Below, one piece after another: positions 46,030 through 57,447 of a DNA stretch of 64,000 nt. The DNA lies in assembly GCF_026745355.1 (NCBI RefSeq), contig NC_079204.1, positions 51,632,209-51,696,208 on the forward strand, written 5' to 3'. The translations under genes and the position numbers were made by a program. The notes beneath the pieces are model-generated. The model was not told where the DNA came from, did not search any database, and saw nothing but the letters and a program-made list of their open reading frames with translations. This DNA comes from Beta vulgaris subsp. vulgaris (taxonomy: Eukaryota > Streptophyta > Magnoliopsida > Caryophyllales > Amaranthaceae). The stretch's first letter is position 1. Each line of letters starts with the position of its first letter.

Positions 46030-46870
46030 AAATAAGGACACTAACTTAAAGAACAAAAGCACTAACTGAAAACTAAACAAGTGTAGCTGAAAATGATTGT
46101 AATAGTATCAAATGAAAGAATAATTATACTAAATGAAATAAATTAAGGACCAACTGAAAAGAAAATAAGTCTAACTGAAAACTAAATAAGTCTAACTGAA
46201 AACTGAATCAGTCTAACTGAAAACTAAATTAGTCTAACTGAATAGTCTAACTGAAGAGTAAATAAGTCTAACTGAAGAGCAAATAAGTCTAGCTGAAGAG
46301 TAAATAAGTCTAAATGAAGAGTTAATAAGTCTAACTGAAAACTAAATAAGTCTAACTGAAAACTAAATTAGTCTAATGAATCAGTCTAACTGAAGAGTAA
46401 ATAAGTCTAACTGAAGAGAAATAAGTCTAACTGAAGAGTAAATAAGTCTAAATGAAGAGTTAATAAGTCTAACTGAAAACTAAATAAGTCTAACTGAAAA
46501 CTAATTAGTCTAACTGAATCAGTCTAACTGAAGAGTAAATAAGTCTAACTGAAGAGATAAATAAGTCTAACTAAGCGTAAATAAGTCTAACTGAAGAGTT
46601 AATAAGTCTAACTGAAAACTAAATAAGTCTAACTGAAAACTTAATTAGTCTAACTGAAACTAATAAGTCTAACTGAAGAGTAAATAATCTAACTGAAGGT
46701 AAATAAGTCTAACTGAAATTAATAAGTCTAACTGAAGCGTAAATAAGTCTAACTGAAGAGTTAATAAGTCTAACTGAAAACTAAATTAGTCTAACTGAAA
46801 ACTAAATTACTCTAACTGAACACTTAATAAGTCTAACTGAAAACTAAATAAGTCTAACTGAAAAAGAAGT
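46030..46870 (-). repeat. Largest array, with higher-order structure, upstream of the transposase frame
   Basis: About thirty exact CTAACTGA cores plus variants, in 18-21-bp units. Subtypes (GAAAACTAAATAAGT, GAATCAGT, GAAGAGTAAATAAGT, GAAGAGTTAATAAGT) recur in the same order roughly every 140 bp, giving about four higher-order blocks. It could be an intron of the transposase gene if an upstream exon lies near 46990-47030 (minus: MKNQLEYRRQRT before a GT). Confidence 0.9.
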
Positions 46871-47329
46871 TAATGAGTGAAAAATAGACTTTTGTTGCAA
46901 TGTAAAGTAATTTATTACATACTAACTGATACAATCAAAATTCTAACTGAAAATGAGTAAATGCAATTGAAAATTAATTTAGACATAACCTGTTCTTTGT
47001 CTTCTGTATTCCAGCTGATTCTTCATGTAATTTTTTTTTTTTTTTCTGATGTGATATCTGTGTTACGGTTTTCATTGTTTAGTTCAATTTGTAATGTGAG
47101 ATCTCTGTAGTATTCTCATTGCTCAGATCAATTTGTAACGAACTTGCGATTTGTGAATTCGAATCTTCGGTTGACATTCTTTGTTGAACTAGATTTCAGT
47201 AGTGGAACTAGATTTGTAGTGAGAAAGTGGATCGTGATATGTTGATTGTTTTTGTTCTTGAACAATGGCGGATGAAGCGGATGAAGGGGATGAAGGGGAT
47301 GAAAGTGTTTTTTTTGTTTTTTTTTTTTA

Positions 47330-47411
47330 TTTTTTCGGTCTTTAATAAGTCGCGCGCGTTGCTCATCCGATGAGAGTGTTGTGTCGGACGAGTCCGACAC
47401 AATACGTTCTC
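47330..47411. repeat. Right terminal inverted repeat of the MULE
   Basis: Reverse complement GAGAACGTATTGTGTCGGAC. It also folds on itself (GTGTCGGAC..GTCCGACAC), as the left end does. Followed by TTCCTAAAA. Confidence 0.85.
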
Positions 47412-47431
47412 TTCCTAAAATCTACAGATTT

Positions 47432-47665
47432 AGAGAATGTGAACAAGAAGAGATAAATCTGAGTGCAAAATTAGTGGGCCAATTTTTTTGAGGTGGCATA
47501 AATTTAAGTGGGCCAGTTGTTGAGGTGGCACAAAATTAAGGGTTTGGGAGAGAATGTGAAGAAGAAGAGATAAATCTGAGTGCAAAATCATTGGGCCAAT
47601 TTTTTTAAGGTGGCACAAATTTAAGTGGGCCAGTTGTTGAGGTGGCACAAAAATACAAAATTAAG
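47432..47665. repeat. Tandem duplication (about 118 bp, two copies)
   Basis: GAGAATGTGAA.AAGAAGAGAT with AAATCTGAGTGCAAAAT, ending GTGGGCCAGTTGTTGAGGTG and AAATTAAGGGTTTGGGA, occurs twice with few changes, just outside the MULE. Confidence 0.9.
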
Positions 47666-47702
47666 GGTTTGGGAACAAAGCAAGCAAGAAAACCCACTGT
47701 TT

Positions 47703-47937
47703 GGGCCTAACCAAACAAACTCTCTCACGAAGCAGAGAGTTTTACCAAGGCTACTAGCCTTGTAGGAACTACCATCACATTGGCTGGTAAAGCATGCAAA
47801 ACATGCTAAGGAAATACCCTAATATAATACTGGGAATAAGGATGAAACCCTGACCTCAAGGATCAGAGGAGAGTGCTCTATCACATGAGCTAGCTCCTCA
47901 TCCTTAGCACAGAGTTTTGTTTGGTTAGGAGAAGTCT
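47703..47937 (-). mobile_element. tRNA-like (SINE-like) sequence between inverted repeats
   Basis: On minus, GAGCTAGCTCATGTGATAGA then GCACTC resembles an RNA polymerase III A box and flank, and GAGGTCAGGGTTTCATCC 30 bp on resembles a B box. The whole does not fold as a canonical tRNA by eye. It is bracketed by CCTAACCAAACAAACTCTCT and its inverse AGAGTTTTGTTTGGTTAGG. Either a tRNA-derived SINE remnant or a small TIR element that took in tRNA-like sequence. Confidence 0.4.
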
Positions 47938-50900
47938 CTCTTTTATTATTGTTATGAATATGAATACGTGTCGAACAAAATCCATTACCACGTCTTCCAC
48001 TTCCAAACAGCAAATCAATCACAACAATGGCGGTAAATCAAACTTACCTACGGCGCAGAGTTTCTCTACCGCATTTCTGCTGAAAACGCAACTATACTCA
48101 CTTCACGGTATCTTTCTCTCTCTTTCATACTTTTCGTCGCCTCGTTGCGTCGAATTGTTTGACTCTCCTTTGGGAACCTTTGAATTTGTTCCGAGTTGTG
48201 ATGTTTTTCAGGAATATGTTCATTATCTTTTTTTTTTTTGTTTTTCATCGTGTTTCATTAATTTCTATACGTTTGTTTTTGCGTTGATGATTAGTTCGCT
48301 TTCTGAAATTCGATGTTATATTGAATTCAATTCTTCCTTGCAAATGCAATTGTGTTAATTATTAGTGATGTTCTTTCGGAATTTGTTGATAGTGTCTTTT
48401 TATAGTGTTTAATCAATTTCTGTTCGTTTGTTTTGCGTTGATTATTTGTTCGTTTTCTAGAATTTGAATTTCTACTGAATTCAATTCTTTGCTGCAAATG
48501 CAATTGTGTTAATTATTAGTGATGTTCTGGCGGAATTTTTTGATAATATCTTTTTATAGTGTTTAATCAATTTCTATTAGTTTGTTTTGCGTTAATTATT
48601 TGTTCTTTTTCTAGAATTTGAATTTCTACTAAATTCAATTCTTTGCTGCAAATGCAATTTTTGTTGGCGCTCGTACTGTCGGAAATACGAATGATGATTA
48701 ATTTGAATACTGTAAATTCAAGCTATGTTGTCTTTAAATTACAAAAAGTTTTTACTTGATTTCTGATGGATTTTTATACTAGAGGTGTTCTTGTTTGATT
48801 ACTTGCAATTCATCGTAGCATTATTGTTGATCAATGAAAATTTTAATTGTATTGTTTGTTGTTTTAATTATTTTTTGAATAATTAAAAGATAGGGTTTGA
48901 AATGAGACTTATTGGATGTTAACGTATTTATTAGGGTTTAGAATTTAATGGTGTTCTTGAGCTGAAATTAGGGTGAAAAAATGCAAATATCCAGAATTGA
49001 TGCAGTGATTTGAGTTACTGATTGCTTCTTTCTATGTGTGTTCTTTCTCGCAGCATTAAGTCGGTGCTCGTGTTACTAATTGAGGAGTGAAGGATTGCTA
49101 ATCAAAGTTGTTAGGGTTTGTTATTGTTCTTGCATGGGAAAGGGGTGAAAGACAAGACCTCTCAATTTATGCGGGGATTGGGGTTTTGGACACTTCTTCT
49201 GTAGAATACACACTATTTCTTGCATTAATATGCCAGACTGTGAAGTGTGAAGTTAATGTCTCTTTGGAGAAATCTGCCTATTGCAAAGTGTATTATCCCT
49301 TTGGTCCCTAATTTTTGGCTCCATTTCCTTTTTCGAGGACAAAATTACTTAAAGTCCCATTAATAGATAAGAAACATTACTACGGAGAATCTTGTTGGAT
49401 TCTCCTAACGAATATTTTGAAAATGTCCCTTTTTATAATTGTGATGGCAGATTAATGGTCATGTTATTTAGAGATCCCGAAAAAGTAATTGGAACCAACA
49501 ATTAGGTACACAGGGAATATTATTTACTTAATTTTAAATGGAGGGAGAAAAACTGTTTTCAGTTAGAACTCAATTAAGTTAGTAGGAATCATGGAAATTG
49601 ATTTAAACTTAGCAATTTGTTTTTTAGATGTTGAGGCATTGAGGGTATTGAACATGATCATATAAAAGCCATATTGGTGTGCATGAAACTTTTTGAATCT
49701 TATTGATTGGCCCAAAACTCATTAATTGTAGCCATTGACTCATTGTTCAAAGTTTTGTATTCTATCCTTCCAAGTCTTACTAGGTCACAGCATATCTGTG
49801 TGATTGTGTTTGCTCAATTTTTTTTGAGTAGAATTTGAACTATGATACGTATTGGAATTTAAATACATATTGTTTGACACTTTTCAATTTTCTTCCTTCT
49901 TGACTTGGAACTTATCTTCAAATTCTTATATTTGCAGGGTATATCAGTATAAATTGTTCCTGTGCTGACACTTCCACTTGTGTATGCTTGAGCCATCATG
50001 GAGGATAAAGGAGCTGCAATGACAATTGGTATTATCTTCTGCTGCTTTACATTTGTAAACAACTTGAACTTTGGATCTCTTAATTCCATAAATTCTTGGT
50101 GCTTATACTCTTATGTGGACATTGTCATAAATAATATTGGTGCCGAGTAAAAGGAACGGACCCCAGCGTTCTTTCACTTTCTCAATATACATAAACTTAT
50201 TAATTTAGTGATTATGGAATTTGAAGTCAGATAAGTACACCCTTAGCTGTCAATATAATCTATTGCTTGGGATTCGGAACTTCAATTTTGCTTCTTTATT
50301 ATCATAAGTTTTTAGGGCTTTCTAGCTGAAGCTTATCTGTTATTGTATGTGTCTTGTTTCTTGGTATATGCGGTAATTCTACTTGATATAATCCTAGTTC
50401 ACCTTTTCTTTGGTCAAGTTGTTTGTGACTATGAAATTGTGGCTGATACATGATGAATACAGACTGCAATGTTTGGAGTCCTTGAAATGATTTGAACTTG
50501 CTAAACTCAACTAACTACAGTTTCTTTACGGGAATTAACTTATAAACAATGTCTGTGGTCTTCTGCTTCTGTTCAGATTTGTGTCTCAATATTGGTTGGA
50601 GTAGAGTGCTTGGAGTTGATATTTAAGCCTTCTCCCTTGACATGCTAGGCCTTTCACAGGCGTGTCATGTTAAGGCATTGTCTTGAAATATCTGATTTTG
50701 ATTTCCGTCTCCATGTTCAATTATATATTACTATATTCTCCTTGATAATATACAATATATTTGAAGTTGGTGTTAGAAGTATTCACCAAGCGTGTTCCTT
50801 AGATGAGCAACTGCTGAGGTGGAGGGTAAGAGGACATTCGGTTTTGGTTCTTTTTGTCAGGGTTAGAGAGATGGTCATGTTTAGTTTCCAGATATTACAG

Positions 50901-52256
50901 ATTTAGTCTTGGAGTTGGTAGTAGGAGTTAGGATGTCAATGCAGTAAAACGATCTTGCCTTGTCTATTCCATCGCTTTTTTTTTTCCCCGTTCCTTCCAA
51001 GTTCCAACTGCTGGTTGGGGCATATTACTGCTCAACATGATTGGTTCTTTTCTCATTTGATATGGATTGGTATTGATGTCTACCAAATCCTTTCTTCATG
51101 TTAAAGAGCCGAGCTTAGTGTAAATGTGGAGCATGAAGTTCTCATTCAGAAAAATGGAAATCATGGCATTTACTTCTGTTTCATATATCCCTCTTGTTGC
51201 TTTGGCATGATGTTCTAGAGTAAAGTCTCTTGTTTCTTTATTGCTTACTGACAATTAAATATTACTATATTCTCCTTGATAATATACAATATATTTGAAG
51301 TTGGTGTTAGAAGTATTCACCAAGCGTGTTCCTTAGATGAGCAAGTGCTGAGGTGGAGGGTAAGAGGACATTCGAATTTGGTTCTTTTTGTCAGGGTTAG
51401 AGAGATGGTCATGTTTAGTTTCCAGATATTACAGATTTAGTCTTGGAGTTGGTAGTAGGAGTTTGGATGTCAATGCAGTAAAACGATCTTGCCTTGTCTA
51501 TTCCATTGCTTTTTTTTTTCCCCGTTCCTTCCAACTGCTGGTTGGGGCATATTACTGCTCAACATGATTGTTTTTTTTCTCATTTGATCTGGATTGGTAA
51601 TGATGTCTACCAAATCCTTTCTTCATGCTAAAGAGCCGAGCTTAGTGTAAATGTGGAGCATGAATTTCTCATTCAGAAAAATGGAAATCATGGCATTTAC
51701 TTCTGTTTCATATATCCCTCTTGTTGCTTTGGCATGATGTTCTAGAGTAAAGTCTCTTGTTTCTTTATTGCTTACTGGCAATTTCTCGAACCTTTTTTTT
51801 GTTATTTTGTATGATTTGTATGTTCATTTTCTTCCTCTAATTCAATACACAACCTTTTGTATTTCAGATAAGACTGACCATGGCCAGAGGAAAAGAGGAG
51901 CTGAATCTGAGAGGGATCAGAGGGATATTATTCCTAAGCTGGACTCTTACCCTGATAAAGATACTGTGCAATTTCATATGACTGATCCCCGATCTGGGAG
52001 AGATATTGCACAAATGGAAGCATCAAATTATAGTGATCCATCAACAGAGGTAAATATGGAGGCTACTATAGATCCTGAAGATGTTGTACGAGCTGGAGGT
52101 TTTGGTGCCAGAGATGATTTAAGTAGTTTTCTTCCTATCGCAAGCGACTCTACTGACTTTGAAGCTTCTTTGCTTGATGCGCGTGACTATGAAGAACCCC
52201 AGGGTGAGCAACGTCGACCAGGCCTTGGCTGGAGTGAAGATAGTGTGTCAGAGTAA
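47938..52256 (+). CDS. Conserved-looking small acidic protein of unknown function (139 aa)
   Basis: Coding exons 49998-50028 and 51868-52256 join in frame (AATTG|ATAAG) across a 1.84-kb GT/AG intron. ATG at 49998 is chosen because an in-frame TGA lies just before it in the same exon (acceptor at 49936-49937). The protein starts MEDKGAAMTI, has a basic stretch (GQRKRGAESERDQRD), then an acidic C-terminal half with DPEDVVRAGGFGARDDLSSF, SDSTDFEASLLDARDYEEP and RPGLGW. No membrane segment, signal peptide or enzyme motif is visible. I do not recognise the family; the ordered, low-repeat C-terminus suggests real constraint. Non-coding 5' exons (to 48107 and from 49054) are likely; the first carries a short upstream frame from 47954. 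The large intron contains a 534-bp tandem duplication. Confidence 0.75.
48235..48665 (+). repeat. Degenerate 155-bp tandem repeat in the 5' intron
   Basis: Three units, each ending ATTCAATTCTT...GCAAATGCAATT (about 48345, 48502 and 48655), the last two very similar. Within the first intron of the small acidic-protein gene. Confidence 0.8.
50728..51785 (+). repeat. Recent 534-bp tandem duplication in an intron
   Basis: 50728-51261 and 51262-51785 are almost identical (both start TTACTATATTCTCCTTGATA and end TTTCTTTATTGCTTACTG). A few substitutions and a small deletion near 51530 separate them. The open frame at 50667-50906 falls inside and is not coding. Confidence 0.95.
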
Positions 52257-52782
52257 ACTATTTTTCCAGGAAGTATCTTTCAGAATTTATACTTACAGTC
52301 ACAGACATTAACATGTTAAAGGTACGTTTGTAACACATTCAGCGCATCTAGTTGTTTTTCTAGTGTTATATACTTTATTGGTGACTACCAAAAGGTAATA
52401 TTATTGCGCGTCTTTTTCTGTGGGTCAATTTGTAAACCTTTTCAGTAATTCCTGCACAACGTAGAAAAACTTTAATTTTTCTATTTGTCTTTCCAATTTT
52501 ACATTCTCGTCAGTATCTGCAGTTTAGTTATCGTCAACTTAATTTCAACTTCACGTAAAGATCTGAGTGTCTTGTTCAAAATTGTATTGAAAGCAGTGTA
52601 GAGGAAAATACTAGAATGTACATCAATGAATGCTGTACTCCTTTGTGAACCCCTAAATAATAGGGTGCTAGAAGATGTGCCGGTTATGTAGATTGTCTAC
52701 TTACAGACTTTACTTCAATGCTTCTGTCTTAATGGTTTTTGGGTCGTCCTATTTGAATCAGGTTCTTGTGATGATGTAAATA
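52257..52782. other. Tail-to-tail spacer between two genes
   Basis: About 530 bp between the stop codons of two convergent genes. It must hold both 3' untranslated regions and polyadenylation sites. No clear polyadenylation signal pair stands out. Confidence 0.5.
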
Positions 52783-55092
<2,310 letters not shown>

Positions 55093-55257
55093 TTTTCTCG
55101 ACGCGTTTTTTTTTTGTGTTTGTTATTGTGCTGATCGAGTAATGAATCTTGTGGAAGTGAAAGAAGAAGAGGAGGTTAAAACTGGGGAAATGTTTGGGTT
55201 TTGTTTGTGAAGCAAAGGCAAGAGTAAAGGTGTGGAAGAGATGCAGTGTGGGAGAGA

Positions 55258-55265
55258 ATTTAAAG
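55258..55265 (-). promoter_or_regulatory. Possible TATA element of the CKX gene
   Basis: TTTAAATT on minus, about 165 bp before the start codon, followed by a CT-rich leader (CTCTCCCACACTGCATCTC). Confidence 0.45.
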
Positions 55266-55300
55266 GGGAGTGTCTTGAGGCCTGAGTCAAATGCGGTCAT

Positions 55301-56468
55301 GTATTGTTACTAAGTGGTGGAAACTTCATTAAGAGATTGACGTTTACTTGCTGTTATAGTATTATTAATTATTTGTAGGCCATCATTCTATACTTGGTGT
55401 GGGGGTTGTTTTACTAAGTTGTTTTTAAAGACTCGCTGCAACTCTTTCACTTTCTTCTGTTTTTCTTTTTTCCTTATCTTTTTTTTTTTCTTTTATTTTT
55501 TTTAGAGGTGTGTATATATTTCATGTGGGTATCACATTTAATTTAGGATGGAATTTTTGTGTTTTGGATGCTTTAAAGATGAGAGGACCTGCCTTTTTGT
55601 ACGAGACTGTATGCATGTAAGTTCTGCCTTCAGGAAACAACGATATATCATGTGGAACTATGGAAGTCGTCCTTTGATTGGAAATATAATTCCCAATGAA
55701 GTTTTGTTTATTTTGTGGGAAGTGTTAGAAGTTGTGTGAAGTAACAATTCTCATGGAAAATTTCACTTATATTAACGGAGCTATGTAGGTTAGTTCCTAT
55801 GACAAATATAAGTTCTTATTTAAGTATATTGAGGATTAATTGGATTTTAAGTTTAGGCTCTGTCTACTTTACATTTGGAGAATGTATTCTAGAAAAATTT
55901 AGTGAGTGGTTCATGCGTTGTCTCATTATGTTGCTTCTTTCACATGGTGAGTTATAGACACTTGTGATAAATTTAGGTAGAGAAGTATATTAGTTAAAAG
56001 AAGGGATCGATTATATATTGAAATTATTATAACTTAAAAAATCACTTTTACTTTTGAGAAAACAAGTTATAAGATTGTAGCACATTGATGGAAGTCATCG
56101 ATACTTTAAATTATGGGTTTAAATCTTTACGTAGATATTGTGAGTCTCTTTCATCCAACTTAAAGATAGTATGATGGCAATGAATTAGTGACTTCACAGG
56201 CCCCCCCCCCCCCCTCCCCATTCTTACTCTCTCTTGTTTGATAAGAGGCTGGTTAGCATTATTTTATAGATACTATTTTTGAGGTGAATATTTTGTTTAC
56301 TTGTTTCTTTAAAATTATACATTTTGGGAAATATGCCTTTCAAGTGGATTATTCCCCACCTACTACCCTGGCCATCAAGTCTTTGCCTGGTCCTTGCCCT
56401 ATCAAAATTGTTCTGTTCTTTTCTTAGGGGTACTATTCTCTTAGGGTAAGTATCTCCAAATTATTTTA
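55301..56468. other. CKX upstream region; no other gene
   Basis: AT-rich. It contains a long T-rich tract (55480-55505) and a run of about 14 C (56202-56215). The 63-codon frame at 55548-55739 has no recognisable features. Confidence 0.5.
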
Positions 56469-56766
56469 CAGTGTGTTTGGTTCATTTTTAGTAAAGGAAA
56501 GAAAGAGAAGAGAAAGGAAGAGAAGAGAAAAGAAAGAATGGAAAAGAAAGGAAAAAAACCTTAATTTTCCATGTTTGGTATAAAATTTCACTTTCCTTCC
56601 GAATTCCCCCACTTTTGGGAGGAAAGAAAAGTGAAATTTTATTGAAGGGTCTTTCCTTCCATTTCCTTTCACTTAATTTTTTTTTAATGAACAAAACATT
56701 GAAAAGTAACAAACTTTCTTCCACTTCCTTTCTTTTCCTTTCAAATCCTTTCTACCAAACAAGCTG
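56469..56766. mobile_element. Tourist-like MITE
   Basis: Ends CAGTGTGTTTGGT and the inverse of ACCAAACAAGCTG, with TTA on both sides (56466-56468, 56767-56769), the duplication of PIF/Harbinger elements. The interior is GAAAGG/CCTTTC-rich and roughly self-complementary. Confidence 0.7.
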
Positions 56767-57205
56767 TTAGTCTATTGCAAGGAGTGATAGCTTGACTGCT
56801 TGACAGGGTTGCTATTTGCTGAGGTAAAAAGTAAAACTAAAAACTACTGCTTACTAACAAGAAAGTAAAGATTTACGGTTGAATTCTATTTGTAGCTCAC
56901 CTAGGCAGCCTTACCTTTTTAAGACAATTTGAAGTCATTTACGAAAGGCAATAAAAGGGTCTTCTATGTAAGAGTAGAAAACAAAAAAAATGTCTGATTG
57001 CAAATTACAGTATTAGCTAGCACTCTGAACAACTGATGGCTGATGCTGAGATCTTTGATCGGAGAGTGATTGACGGGGTTGGCCCCTACTAAAACCTTCC
57101 CTGAAGGGTGGCTCTGAGTTGGATTTGTGGGGCCTTGCTTGTTGACCACATTCTCTTCTGCTTTGGCTTATGGTATGTCACCTTTTTTATGCTATAGTAG
57201 TATTG
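56767..57205. other. No gene seen
   Basis: Intergenic. A GACGGGGTTGGCCCC stretch near 57072 is the only GC-rich point. Confidence 0.4.
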
Positions 57206-57447
57206 TCTATACTAATATGTTAAAAGGCGTTCCTAGGAATAATGCCACGTAACACTTTCCCTTAGAGTGTTATATGTAACCCACTTGCAATGAAAAAGAC
57301 GTAGAAAATGCTTTGTATAATATTCGACCCTGTGAGCATAAGCATATATACCAAGTGTTAACTACTAAATCAAGTGATGCTTGATGTTTTTATTTTAAAG
57401 TTAAATATTAATAAATGAAAGATATTTACCCCGGGTCTAAAAACTAG
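57206..57447 (+). mobile_element. Short Helitron remnant
   Basis: Starts TCTATACTAATATGTTAAAA, contains a CCACGTAACACTTTCCCTTA stretch like the Helitron at 25922, and ends CCCCGGGTCTAAAAACTAG. The hairpin is partly lost. Confidence 0.6.

Larger units (their letters stand above)
42770..46040 (-). pseudogene. MURA-type transposase gene of the MULE (FAR1/DDE/SWIM)
   Basis: This is the element's mobility enzyme. In gene order (right to left): MNSTAEHEYLKYINDENISS near 46020; a FAR1-type DNA-binding part with LGFSIRKQTLRRRR, EFYLVCSKEGG and TACKAMVRFK (45900-45640); a 211-codon open exon (44971-45606) with the MULE core, including MIFDTTYRTNKYG (first Asp), WLLETFKRAM and IFTDQDKAMGNAIEK (second Asp). 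After a repeat-filled intron (about 44285-44983) come HRLCLWHIEKNF and FEELWAKMMELYG (likely catalytic Glu region). The SWIM zinc finger VCSCQCFTETGMLCFH (43486-43824) and a C-terminal block with KTKGRPPKGNKR (about 42880) end it. Frameshifts occur at about 45900, 45800, 44165 and 42900, and a stop near 45620. It is about full length but cannot be translated whole. Confidence 0.88.
34569..47411. mobile_element. 12.84-kb Mutator-like element carrying Ulp1-type and MURA genes
   Basis: A perfect 9-bp direct repeat TTCCTAAAA lies at 34560-34568 and 47412-47420, the duplication length of Mutator-like elements. Left end GTGAAAGTATTGGGTCAGAC; right end, reverse-complemented, GAGAACGTATTGTGTCGGAC. 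Homology continues inward (CGTCGGACGGGC with AACGCGTGGGC versus CATCGGATGAGC with AACGCGCGCGAC). Two convergent genes fill it: an Ulp1-type protease gene from the left (+) and a MURA-type transposase gene from the right (-). MULEs carrying Ulp1-like genes are known in plants, so the gene pair is not new. The repeat content of the introns is unusual. Both genes have frameshifts and stops, so the copy is no longer autonomous. Confidence 0.9.
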
